Source of the DNA: Paenibacillus sp. OV219
Lineage (GTDB): Bacteria; Bacillota; Bacilli; Paenibacillales; Paenibacillaceae
DNA: 64,000 nt
Assembly: GCF_900110075.1 (NCBI RefSeq)
Contig: NZ_FOCJ01000005.1
Location: 248,001 to 312,000 of the forward strand
Reading direction: 5' to 3'
The notes beneath the pieces were generated by a model. That model was given only the letters and a program-made list of their open reading frames with translations, had not been told where the DNA came from and ran no database searches. Each line of letters starts with the position of its first letter. Position 1 is the first letter of the stretch. Made by a program: the position numbers and the translations under genes. Shown here one piece after another: positions 34,739-43,306 of the stretch.

Positions 34739-35926
34739 TTAGAGCGATGACTTGGTAAATACAAACGTAAATATAGTGCCCGTAGGCGCACTTTCAATCT
34801 GAATCTCCGCGGAATGACGTCTTGCAATGTCATAGCAAATCGACAAACCAAGACCTGTCCCCTTCTCTTTCGTCGTCAAGAATGGGGTGCCGATCTGTTC
34901 GATGATTGACTTAGGAATACCAGATCCTTCATCCTGAACGAAGAAGCCTAATCGCTCCTCATCCTCGAATATTTCCACGATGACAGTCGAGCCAATTTCA
35001 GATGCCTCGAGGCTGTTCCTCACCAAGTTAATGAGCACCTGTTGAATTTCTTTCGAGTTAAGCGGTATCGGCGATACGGACTTCTCGATAAACACCACGT
35101 TCTTGCCCATCATCGTTGCATCTGCTTCCAATAAAGGGAGCACGACTCCCAATGATTCCGACAAGTCCTGCATCTCTCGTACCGAGGAATCATTTTGCTT
35201 CGAGAGAGATAGGAAATTACCTATAATCTCGTTGGCTCGATCCAGTTCGCTGATGATAAGATTGTTATAGTAGGCATTGTAAGTCTGATTCCGCTGATTT
35301 AACTGCAAGAACCCTCTAACTGTGGCAATTGGATTTCTAATCTCATGACTGATGCTAGCTGCCATCTGACCGACGAGGCTGAACCGATCCAACCGCTCCA
35401 CCTCGCTGCGGAGTCTCGTTTGTTCTTCGATCTTCTCCGTAACGACATGCTCAAGATATTCTTTATCCAATTGGATCTCCCGCTCCCGAAGCACGAACCG
35501 CGTAATCTCCTCTGATGTCGCAAGCACGCCGAGAATTTGACCTGCCTCGTCAAGTATAGGAACGGAATTCCAGACGGAAATCGTGCGATGCCCATCATCC
35601 CATACAAATTCCAATACTTCATCCTGCACTTCTTCTCTGTCGCGGCCGGAGCGTTGCATCGGCATTTCGTCCGCTAGTAGTTCTATCCCTTCTCGAAACA
35701 CTTTGACACTCGGCGGCTTGAGTGAGGAGTGGGAGAAGACACCACCCGCCGGAATGCGCAGCATTCGCGACGCTTTCCGATTATGCAGGATTGATGTACA
35801 GTTACGATCCGTAGCGATAGATACCCCGCCTGGAGAGATATCGAATATCTGCCAGTATTCATCCGGGATATGGTTATTGGTATAGCTCGTATTTTGCCCA
35901 GATTCATATGAATGGTTCTTGTACAA
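34739..35926 (-). CDS. PAS-domain sensor histidine kinase, sporulation-kinase-like
   Basis: Probably cytoplasmic sensor kinase of about 395 residues with no membrane helix. It has two PAS-like segments (about 25-75 and 95-145), a coiled linker, a HisKA domain with phospho-acceptor ISHEIRNPIATVRGFLQL at about 195, and an ATPase domain with the N box LVRNSLEAS, G1 DEGSGIPK and G2 GTGLGLSI. The order and the HEIRNPI box are like those of Bacillus Kin kinases that feed the sporulation phosphorelay. No response regulator adjoins it, which supports a phosphorelay role. The start is TTG with AAGGAG eight bases upstream; a GTG three codons earlier overlaps that site. Confidence 0.88.
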   Translation of the reverse strand: MYKNHSYESGQNTSYTNNHIPDEYWQIFDISPGGVSIATDRNCTSILHNRKASRMLRIPAGGVFSHSSLKPPSVKVFREGIELLADEMPMQRSGRDREEVQDEVLEFVWDDGHRTISVWNSVPILDEAGQILGVLATSEEITRFVLREREIQLDKEYLEHVVTEKIEEQTRLRSEVERLDRFSLVGQMAASISHEIRNPIATVRGFLQLNQRNQTYNAYYNNLIISELDRANEIIGNFLSLSKQNDSSVREMQDLSESLGVVLPLLEADATMMGKNVVFIEKSVSPIPLNSKEIQQVLINLVRNSLEASEIGSTVIVEIFEDEERLGFFVQDEGSGIPKSIIEQIGTPFLTTKEKGTGLGLSICYDIARRHSAEIQIESAPTGTIFTFVFTKSSL

Positions 35927-35961
35927 AGATAGCACTCCTTCTGAATAGTTTGAAATGAGAA

Positions 35962-36004
35962 AAGCCTAAATAAAAGCCGCTCTCGCTGGCTCTTACTTAG
36001 GCTT
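35962..36004 (-). terminator. Intrinsic terminator between MpsC-like and kinase genes
   Basis: On the minus strand a 17-pair stem including G-U pairs (AAGCCTAAGTAAGAGCC arm) with a nine-base loop is followed by TTTCTC. It separates the MpsC-like gene from the kinase 35 bases downstream, so cotranscription would be partial. Confidence 0.75.
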
Positions 36005-36038
36005 ATGTCCAGCGCCGTGTCTGGCCCATTAAGACCTC

Positions 36039-36752
36039 TTATGGACTTGGATGCAGGATGAGGACGATGATGGATTTATCGAGATGAAAATCCCAATCGA
36101 CAAAAGCATCAACGACGCCTGCATGAAGTATCTTCTGGAAGCGATTGTTCCGGTGAAGATGGCCCTTCTCCAAATTGCGTTTAGCCAGCTTCAACGTCTC
36201 TTCTTGTCCGATACGAATCAATTCTTTCTCAATACTAATCAGAATCCCGATGCGCATAACGAGTATAGTTCTTTCATTGATCTTATAGGAGTAGGTTTTC
36301 TCCGGCTTCTTCTCCACATTATGACTGATCAAGTCAATTTCTTGGTGAAGCTCTTCTTGGCCTGCGTACGTCCCATGTACATTTGTGGAGAACGGATGGT
36401 CCTCCTCGGAGTCAATGCCGACCATGACGCCGGATTGATTGTGCAAGCCCCAGTCATAATAGAATTCTTGAATATTCATGCCTGTGAGCAGTAGTATATA
36501 TGCCTTCATCTCAGGAAATAACGATTTCATTAACAGATCTCTCGTAGTCTGGATCGCATAGACTTGATCTTGCTTAAGTAAAATCTTTTCCGTAGGTGAA
36601 AGGAAATTCCGCAAATAAATAATCACGAAAGGCCGGTTAATGCTAACGAAAATGGACTGTGGTCCTTTACCGAAAGCATCCCTTAGCAATCTGCCAATGT
36701 GGCTTGTTAGCTCTGCTTGAATCTGTTTGTCATTTGTTTCCATAACATTCAC
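36039..36752 (-). CDS. Tandem DUF2294 (MpsC-like) protein
   Basis: Soluble protein of 237 residues made of two copies of the DUF2294 fold, the domain named in the MpsC family. Copy one (about 8-112) has IGRLLRDAFGKGPQSIFVSIN, VIIYLRNFLSPTEK and the closing EFYYDWGLHNQSGVMVGI. Copy two (about 150-237) has the matching RIGILISIEKELIRIGQE and closes with AFVDWDFHLDKSIIVLILHP. The family is linked to membrane-potential-generating systems in Staphylococcus, but the biochemical role is unsettled. Upstream of a PAS kinase, with a terminator between. A signalling partnership is possible but inferred. Confidence 0.75.
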   Translation of the reverse strand: MNVMETNDKQIQAELTSHIGRLLRDAFGKGPQSIFVSINRPFVIIYLRNFLSPTEKILLKQDQVYAIQTTRDLLMKSLFPEMKAYILLLTGMNIQEFYYDWGLHNQSGVMVGIDSEEDHPFSTNVHGTYAGQEELHQEIDLISHNVEKKPEKTYSYKINERTILVMRIGILISIEKELIRIGQEETLKLAKRNLEKGHLHRNNRFQKILHAGVVDAFVDWDFHLDKSIIVLILHPSP

Positions 36753-36879
36753 TCTTATCTGTAGGCAGAAGCATCATATCCTCTACCCTACCTGTATTTT
36801 AATGATTCTTCGAGAGTTAGACAACTATTCTTATCAATTATCTATATTTTTCGCTTTTTCTATTCATAGATCATCATAG

Positions 36880-36917
36880 ACAAACAACCACACCCGATAA
36901 GGATGTGGTTGTTTGTT
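36880..36917. terminator. Bidirectional hairpin after the nucleotidyltransferase gene
   Basis: CAAACAACCACA pairs with TGTGGTTGTTTG around a short inner stem. It lies 13 bases beyond the leftward gene stop. T-rich sequence follows it on either side, though broken. Confidence 0.7.
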
Positions 36918-36930
36918 GTTTCCGCCTCTA

Positions 36931-39345
36931 TTAACTGCTCCGATACTTTCGAATCTTATCCGCATAAGACGCTGCCAACTGCTTGGCTGCCAGCTGGGAC
37001 TGTGCATTCGCATACACCTGAAAAATCGGCTTCTCATGATCAGGAAGAATGAGCGTCCAGCCTTCGTCATGGAAGATCTTGATTCCATCAATAAGCTCGA
37101 CATGCTTCCCCTTCGTCTCCTGCATCAAAAAGCGCATAACCTTCCCTTTTTCTGACCATGGACAATCGACCTTTTCCTTCAGCAGTGCAAAAGCAGGTAT
37201 CGTCTGGACAAGCTCGGATAGTGTGGCCCCCATGAACGCCATCATCTCCATGCTGCGTACGAGTGTATAGATACCGTCGAGATAGACATGGAAGCCGCCT
37301 TGCTGACAGCTCTCCAGGATGGAACGCGTGTCCGCCTTCGTCCGTGCTACCTTACGATTGCTCTGCGCAACCATCAGTTCTGCAATCTCTGGAAAATGAA
37401 CCGGCACCTGTATGACGTCGTCCTTGGAAGCTTGCAGCTGGATGCGCATCTGAAGCATATGAGTAAGCTCATCCGAGATAAGCTCTCCCTGCTCCGTGAC
37501 AAGCTGAATCCGCTGCCCGTTCGTGTCGAGCATGACACCAAAATCAGCACCGTTATCTCGCACCCAATGTGCAAGCTCCGCCGGTTCCGTTACGACACTG
37601 TTCAGCTGAATGACGCGGCAGCCCAGCTCCTGTAGAAACTCCGGCAGCACATGATTCAGATTGTGTCCGTTATATACCGTCACTACTTTATACGAACGGC
37701 TTGCGATGAGCTGTGTATCCACGGCTTCGAGCAGATCGCGGCGATATAGACGCCCCACTTCCGGACAAGTACGCTTACGCCCGACCTCGCTTAATTTGAT
37801 GATGCGCTGGTCCTCCTGCACGTAGGCGTTCTCGACTTTGCGCTCCATCGCTTTCGTAATCGGCAAGCCCTTCTCATCCAGAAACTCAATAACCGCTTGC
37901 TCTTCTCCATCTTCCTCCGTCATTCGTACATAGATGCCAGCAGCACAATCGAGATGACATGCCGCATAGCGGGCAATGGAGGAAGTAACTGCGCCAAAAT
38001 GATACGTATGGATACCCGAAGCATGAAGTCCGGAAGTGAAAGCTTCCGCCATTAATTCAGCGAACGGCGCCGAGTCATAGCCGATACCGACCGTAACCCC
38101 CGGCGGCAGCGCAGTGCTGAGCGCCATCGACAACCGATTCACGAAGCTGGTCGTCATATGGACGTTACATGCGCCTTTGACGCCAAACTGTCCGAAGATT
38201 GTCTTCGCCGCCTGCTCACCCCAGATGAGCGAGTGTTTCAAGACGGCATTGTCTTCGACTGACTTGTTCGGGAACATTTTCACACCTGAGGCTACAACAC
38301 TATGAATGCCTACGACGCAATTGTCGCCAAGCACTGCGTCTTCTCGAATCGAAGCGCCGTAACGGCAAATCACGTTGCGGCATAGCGTAGCGCCATTGAT
38401 CTCCACGTTATTATCCAGCATATTGTGCTTCCAAAGCACGGTTCTTTCTACCGATGCATGGTCCAGAATCATAGACCCGCCGCCAATAATGCTATATTCG
38501 CCAATCATAGCCTGTTTCCCGATGACGCTGCGCTCCCCGATATAGGCTGGACCGATAATCGAAGCGGTTGGATCAATCTTCACACGCTCGCCTACCCATA
38601 CGCCAGGCGCGATCTCATGTCCTGGCAATTCAATCGCGACTTTACCATCCAGCATATCGAACTGCGTCTGCCTGTATTGGTTCAAGTTACCGATATCCGA
38701 CCAATAACCATCCGCTACATAGCCATACATCGGACGATTATTCTTCATTAGCATCGGGAATAGATCTTTGCTGAAGTCGAACTCTTGATTCTTCTCCGAA
38801 TACTGGAACACTTCCGTCTCCAAGATATAGATGCCTGTGTTGACCGTATCGCTGAACACTTCACCCCAGCTTGGCTTCTCCAAAAACCGGTTGATGAGGC
38901 CGTTCTCATCGGTCATCACTACGCCGAACTCTAGCGGGCTGTCCACTTGCGTTAACACTAGCGTTGCTACAGAGCTCTTCTCTCGATGATACTCAATCGC
39001 ACGGGTAAGGTCGAAATCCGTGAGCGCATCACCGCTGATGACCACGAACGTCTCATCTAGGAACTGCTCTGCATTCTTCACACTGCCGGCTGTGCCGAGC
39101 GGACTTTGCTCTTCGAAATAATGAAGACGGACACCGAAATCCGAGCCATCGTCAAAATAATTTCGAATCGCTTCAGGAATGAACTGCACCGTTACCGCGA
39201 TGTCCGTGATGCCGTGCTTCTTCAGTAGTGCAATCGTGTATTCCATGACCGGACGGTCCAAGAGAGGAACCATAGGTTTCGGCGTATTGCTCGTTAATGG
39301 GCGAAGTCGGGTTCCTTTTCCACCAGCCATAATGACAGCTTTCAT
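36931..39345 (-). CDS. Sugar nucleotidyltransferase fused to degenerate phosphomannomutase
   Basis: An 804-residue, three-part protein. Residues 1-235 are a nucleotidyltransferase (GGKGTRLRPLTSNTPKPM at 8-25, ISGDALTDFD, FLEKPSW) that should make an NDP-sugar such as GDP-mannose or a glucose equivalent. Residues 245-365 form a left-handed beta helix of hexapeptide repeats (IIGPAYIGERSVIGKQ). Residues 375-800 resemble phosphomannomutase (VTVGIGYDSAPFAEL), but the phosphoserine TASHNP loop reads VRMTEEDGEE and the metal DGDGDR loop reads LDTNGQR. The mutase part is therefore probably non-catalytic. Its start overlaps the GH57-GT4 stop by four bases, marking one operon for polysaccharide synthesis. 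Confidence 0.9.
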   Translation of the reverse strand: MKAVIMAGGKGTRLRPLTSNTPKPMVPLLDRPVMEYTIALLKKHGITDIAVTVQFIPEAIRNYFDDGSDFGVRLHYFEEQSPLGTAGSVKNAEQFLDETFVVISGDALTDFDLTRAIEYHREKSSVATLVLTQVDSPLEFGVVMTDENGLINRFLEKPSWGEVFSDTVNTGIYILETEVFQYSEKNQEFDFSKDLFPMLMKNNRPMYGYVADGYWSDIGNLNQYRQTQFDMLDGKVAIELPGHEIAPGVWVGERVKIDPTASIIGPAYIGERSVIGKQAMIGEYSIIGGGSMILDHASVERTVLWKHNMLDNNVEINGATLCRNVICRYGASIREDAVLGDNCVVGIHSVVASGVKMFPNKSVEDNAVLKHSLIWGEQAAKTIFGQFGVKGACNVHMTTSFVNRLSMALSTALPPGVTVGIGYDSAPFAELMAEAFTSGLHASGIHTYHFGAVTSSIARYAACHLDCAAGIYVRMTEEDGEEQAVIEFLDEKGLPITKAMERKVENAYVQEDQRIIKLSEVGRKRTCPEVGRLYRRDLLEAVDTQLIASRSYKVVTVYNGHNLNHVLPEFLQELGCRVIQLNSVVTEPAELAHWVRDNGADFGVMLDTNGQRIQLVTEQGELISDELTHMLQMRIQLQASKDDVIQVPVHFPEIAELMVAQSNRKVARTKADTRSILESCQQGGFHVYLDGIYTLVRSMEMMAFMGATLSELVQTIPAFALLKEKVDCPWSEKGKVMRFLMQETKGKHVELIDGIKIFHDEGWTLILPDHEKPIFQVYANAQSQLAAKQLAASYADKIRKYRSS

Positions 39346-42212
39346 TGTAGCCCTCCTGTAATTTCAATTGTGGCAGCCGCTTCCTTGCTGGCTTGCAGCT
39401 GTGCTTGCTCCAGTCGAACTTGGCGGTACGTGCCGATTGTTTCGCGTGCTATCGTATTCCAATCATAGTGATCAAGCACTTTATGGAATGCATTCCTCGC
39501 CATCGCTTCGGCATTGGACTCATCTTGCAGCATCATAATGAGCCGCGAACTTAATGACTGCACATCGCCTGGTAGCACCGTGAAGCCATCTTCACCGTCT
39601 TGGACGATTTCCGCTAGCCCGCCGACACCAGACACGATAACCGGGAGCTGTGCTGCCATCGCCTCAATCGCGACGATGCCGAACGGCTCGTATAGACTCG
39701 GGAAAACGGCGGCGTAGGCTGATCGGAACAGTCGGTTTCTTGCGCTGTCGTCTATAAATCCAGGGAAGAAGACTTTATCGCTAATACCAAGCTCGAATGC
39801 GCGGAATTTCAGCTCATCAAGCATCGGTCCTCTGCCCGCTAGTACAAACTTCGCTTCTGGACATACCGCAAGCACAGCAGGAATGCTTTCGAGCAGGACA
39901 TGAACGCCTTTCTCTCGCACCATTCTGCCAACATAGAAGATGATCTTCTCGTCTGGCAGCGCGAAAGGCTCTTGGGCAGCAGGTTCAGATGGATTTGATA
40001 AGACTTGGAAGTCGTCTATGATTACACCGTTAGGGATGACATTAAGCTTATCCGCTGGCAGTTGAAAGAGCCCCTGTAATTCCCTCTCCATATACTCGCT
40101 GCACACGATGACCCGCCATGCTTCATACGTCATCTCCCACTCCTGATGATGAATCTGATGCTGAAGCTCCGTATGAATCCCTTGATTGCGGCCATGCTCG
40201 GTCGCATGGATCGTTGCAACTAACGGCAAGCCGAATTGGTGCTTCAAAGTCTTCGCCGCTTGATTCACCAGCCAGTCATGGGCATGAATCAGTTGGAACA
40301 CGCCATAATGGCTGATCAAATGCGAAGCATAATCGGTCATGGCGAGATTCAGCTGCAGAATCCATTCCATGAACGAGAGATTAGCAGATTGATAGGCCCT
40401 TACGCGGTGCACATGGACCCCGCCATCAACCTCATACGCCGGACAGCCGTCCACATGACAAGTAATAACATGGACTTCAGTTCCAAGTCGTGCAATCGTA
40501 CGGCTTAGATCATAGACATGTCTCGATAAACCGCCGACAACCATCGGGGGGTATTCCCACGCCAGCATGAGCACTTTGAATCCTGATGATGAAGCCTGTA
40601 AATGAACGATGTTATCGCCGCCTATGTATCTACCGGAGAAGTAGATTTGGTAATCCAAGTCTGGGAACAGATTATCTCGAAGCTCAACCTCAGTTAGCCA
40701 GCGCTCATCTATGAATCCTGTCTGCAGCATTTCATAGATCCGACCGAAACGGCCGACGTGATTGTTCACTCGTCTGACGGCATAGTCTACCATTGTGCGA
40801 TTATCCATAATGAATGGCCAGTCGCTGCTTTGCGCTAGCAGCAGCTCGCGAGCCGCTTGATTAAGCGCTCTTGTCGTCTGATCATCAGCTACTGTATACC
40901 GATCAGCTAGCTCGATCATCTGCTCTTCCATATTGTGAAGATGGCGATAGATCCACTGATTCGTATCGTTTAACCATACTTCACCATATCCGCCTCTTCC
41001 CCACGTGGAGAAAGAGAGACGGCACTGTTCATTGACCGGATATTCTGCCAAATAAGCCGCAGGCGTCGACAGCTTAACTGTCTGCTGCTCGGAATCCAGC
41101 TTTCTGAACAGTTCTTCCAGCCACATTGGTCCTTCGTACCACCAATGGCCGAACAGCTCCGCGTCATACGACGCGACAATGATCGGTTTGCGGTGCATGT
41201 TCCCCGCTAGATGCTCCGTTTGCTTCTCCCTGTTGAACATGAAGTTGCCTGCATGGTACTGGGCCTTCTGGCGTGCCCAGTCTAGATTGTAAATCTGCTT
41301 CTCGGCGTTATTGCCTGTGATGCGGCAGTATTTCATCCCGGTGTTCAATCTCAGCCCGTCAATCGGGAGATGCGGATTCAAATATTCCATATCGAGTTCA
41401 TAGCCAATATCACGATAATATTCACGGTAATCGAAATCACCTGGATAGCCTTCTTGCGCGCTCCATACCTGCTTTGATGTTTCTTCATCCCTGGCGAATG
41501 CGGCGATACCTCCGGGAGTCACGATCGGCGCGTATACGCCTTGAGCCGGCGATGGATCCGCGTGCTGGAACACATGGCTATCCGTCATAAAGAACTGGAT
41601 GCCGAATTCCCGAAGTACATGATCAAGCTCCTCGCGGTATCCGCATTCCGGCAACCATATGCCGCGCGGCGCTTTGCCGAAGTGGGCCCGATGCACCTTC
41701 ACGGCATTCTCGATCTGCGCTCGCAGCGCTTGCTCCGTGCGAATATATGGCAAGAAGGCATGCGTTGCGGATGAGGTGATGATCTCCAAGTAGCCTTGAT
41801 CCGACATCGCTTTGAAGCCTTCGATGATGCAGCTGCTGTAAGTCTCCACAAAGCGCAGACGCATATGACGGAACTTCTCCGCATACATCATGACCACCGG
41901 CAGCAGCGCTTCATCTTCTTGCACTCTAGCAATCTCTTTATCCGCTAGTTCGATCAGCTGATCCATATGTTTAACATACCGCTCCTGCAGCAGCGGACTT
42001 GCGAGCATGGAGAGCAGCGTCGGCGTCATTGACATCGTCAGCTGGAACGCAACTTGATCTCGGACGAGCCCTTCCATCATGTCGAGCAGCGGAATATACG
42101 TCTCCGTAATGGCCTCAAACAGCCAGCGTTCTTCGATATAGCGTTCACTTTCAGGATGGTGCACATAGGGCAAGTGTGCGTGCAGCACGATGGAGAGATA
42201 ACCTTTTTCCAC
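39342..42212 (-). CDS. GH57 alpha-glucan branching enzyme fused to GT4 glycosyltransferase
   Basis: A 956-residue fusion. The N-terminal GH57/DUF1957 part has HAHLPY (11-16), WLPECGY with the likely nucleophile Glu189, SYDAELFGHWW with the likely acid Asp350, and STWGRGGYGEVW, a set typical of 1,4-alpha-glucan branching enzymes. From about residue 544 a GT-B glycosyltransferase follows: MLAWEYPPMVVGGLSRHV, HAHDWLVNQAA, VGRMVREKGVHVL and the E-x7-E motif in YEPFGIVAIEAM. One chain could thus both elongate and branch an alpha-glucan. The GTG start has AGGAAGT five bases upstream; a longer reading would overlap the upstream gene more. It is coupled to the nucleotidyltransferase gene. Confidence 0.92.
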   Translation of the reverse strand: MEKGYLSIVLHAHLPYVHHPESERYIEERWLFEAITETYIPLLDMMEGLVRDQVAFQLTMSMTPTLLSMLASPLLQERYVKHMDQLIELADKEIARVQEDEALLPVVMMYAEKFRHMRLRFVETYSSCIIEGFKAMSDQGYLEIITSSATHAFLPYIRTEQALRAQIENAVKVHRAHFGKAPRGIWLPECGYREELDHVLREFGIQFFMTDSHVFQHADPSPAQGVYAPIVTPGGIAAFARDEETSKQVWSAQEGYPGDFDYREYYRDIGYELDMEYLNPHLPIDGLRLNTGMKYCRITGNNAEKQIYNLDWARQKAQYHAGNFMFNREKQTEHLAGNMHRKPIIVASYDAELFGHWWYEGPMWLEELFRKLDSEQQTVKLSTPAAYLAEYPVNEQCRLSFSTWGRGGYGEVWLNDTNQWIYRHLHNMEEQMIELADRYTVADDQTTRALNQAARELLLAQSSDWPFIMDNRTMVDYAVRRVNNHVGRFGRIYEMLQTGFIDERWLTEVELRDNLFPDLDYQIYFSGRYIGGDNIVHLQASSSGFKVLMLAWEYPPMVVGGLSRHVYDLSRTIARLGTEVHVITCHVDGCPAYEVDGGVHVHRVRAYQSANLSFMEWILQLNLAMTDYASHLISHYGVFQLIHAHDWLVNQAAKTLKHQFGLPLVATIHATEHGRNQGIHTELQHQIHHQEWEMTYEAWRVIVCSEYMERELQGLFQLPADKLNVIPNGVIIDDFQVLSNPSEPAAQEPFALPDEKIIFYVGRMVREKGVHVLLESIPAVLAVCPEAKFVLAGRGPMLDELKFRAFELGISDKVFFPGFIDDSARNRLFRSAYAAVFPSLYEPFGIVAIEAMAAQLPVIVSGVGGLAEIVQDGEDGFTVLPGDVQSLSSRLIMMLQDESNAEAMARNAFHKVLDHYDWNTIARETIGTYRQVRLEQAQLQASKEAAATIEITGGLQ

Positions 42213-42234
42213 AGTAGACTTCCTTTCCGGCTGT

Positions 42235-42882
42235 TTATTCTGCAATGGAGTACCCGGTGAACGATTCAGCCCAATCAGGCTGCTTAATTGGCTCAACACT
42301 TGCCCACACGCTATTATTCTCAGCGGAGCTGTGCTCGCTACTAAGCCTCGGCGTCGCGGCTACATTGGAGCGAAGCAGCGTAATGAATCTGCCGTCAATC
42401 GCAGTCGTACCGAAATCGACACAGAAGACAGTTCCCGCAGACATCTCTTTGATAAACCAATTGTCTGCATCTGAGTTCACCTGAATATCCCAAGACCGGT
42501 TTGCGTTATCGCCATTGAAAGCCGTGTACGATACGTCATAGACCCGCAGCCATTTGGGCAGCTCATGCCATGCGCAATGAAAATGCTGCTCAATCATCCG
42601 AATTCGCCGCTCGGTCAGCATCCAATAGACATATAAGGTCTTCGGATCTCTCGGGAGCAGCACAAGCCTGTCCTGATGGAGACCTGCAGTCTGCGGCAAG
42701 TATGCAAAGTCCACATCCGGAACTTCTACCATTTCACCGTTTCTTCCGCTGCTGCGGCTACCCTGTGGCAGAAGCCCATGCTTCGCCAGATGATACCTGA
42801 CCTTACTGCTGCTAATACCAAGACGCGCTGCAATTTCCCGCTGAGTCAATCCTTCTTGCTTTAATCGAATGATTTCTTCCAA
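42235..42882 (-). CDS. HTH-DUF4912 protein
   Basis: A 215-residue protein. The first 40 residues are a recombinase-like helix-turn-helix (LKQEGLTQREIAARLGISSSKVRYHLA). Residues about 65-190 match DUF4912: DRLVLLPRDPKTLYVYWMLTE, a central WLRVYDVSY and SWDIQVNSDADNWFIKEMSAGTVFCVDFG in pieces. DUF4912 proteins often sit beside GH57 and glycogen genes and may bind carbohydrate, but the function is unproven. It is first in the operon, 22 bases upstream of the fusion enzyme. The TTG start has AAGGGGGT ten bases before it. The HTH could make it a glucan-responsive regulator (inference). Confidence 0.83.
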   Translation of the reverse strand: MEEIIRLKQEGLTQREIAARLGISSSKVRYHLAKHGLLPQGSRSSGRNGEMVEVPDVDFAYLPQTAGLHQDRLVLLPRDPKTLYVYWMLTERRIRMIEQHFHCAWHELPKWLRVYDVSYTAFNGDNANRSWDIQVNSDADNWFIKEMSAGTVFCVDFGTTAIDGRFITLLRSNVAATPRLSSEHSSAENNSVWASVEPIKQPDWAESFTGYSIAE

Positions 42883-43001
42883 ACGACAACGTACCCCCTT
42901 TAATCATTGCGGCCGCTCTACAGTCGCCAAACACCTGCCGCATATTTACGCATTATAAAGGGATCTGGCTGAAAATTTGCTCGAACGATGCAGGTAAAAA
43001 A

Positions 43002-43049
43002 AAATAGAGACAAGGGCTCATCTGCAGCAGATGTCCCATGTCTCTATTT
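43002..43049 (-). terminator. Intrinsic terminator in long gap before the DUF4912 operon
   Basis: On the minus strand AAATAGAGACA pairs with TGTCTCTATTT around an inner CATCTGC/GCAGATG stem and is followed by nine T residues. It lies about 260 bases after the Gfo/Idh/MocA stop and 120 bases before the DUF4912 start. The gap (42883-43306) contains no gene. Confidence 0.85.
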
Positions 43050-43150
43050 CCAAATTCATGTGTTTTTTTCGTGAAAATCTATCATTGAATACGCTTTATC
43101 TGCGTGATACACAAACAGGCATAAAGAACTAGGGGACTAAATACCCATTC

Positions 43151-43212
43151 CGTGTTTGACTCATGCTGTCGGGAGATTTCCTTATATTGGCCGACCTTCG
43201 ACAGCAATCACG
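43151..43212. other. Structured intergenic element of unknown role
   Basis: TGCTGTCG (43164-43171) pairs perfectly with CGACAGCA (43199-43206), closed further out by CGTG/CACG (43151-43154 with 43209-43212). It lies in the roughly 255-base stretch between the leftward oxidoreductase stop and its apparent terminator, which has no open frame of note. It could be a 3' untranslated element or a small RNA. It does not match a riboswitch recognised by eye. Confidence 0.35.
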
Positions 43213-43306
43213 CTACGGCTGACACGCCTTGTAACAAAACAGTCACTTTTCTTACTTATTGAACAAATGAGGGATTCGTTCAGTCCGTTCTCAAGCATCT
43301 AACAAG

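Noticed and set aside
37288..37635. Plus-strand 115-codon frame inside the nucleotidyltransferase gene
   Set aside because: It is antisense to a well-supported coding region, with no start signals. Several similar shadow frames over hutU, hutH, nirB and nasC were rejected for the same reason.
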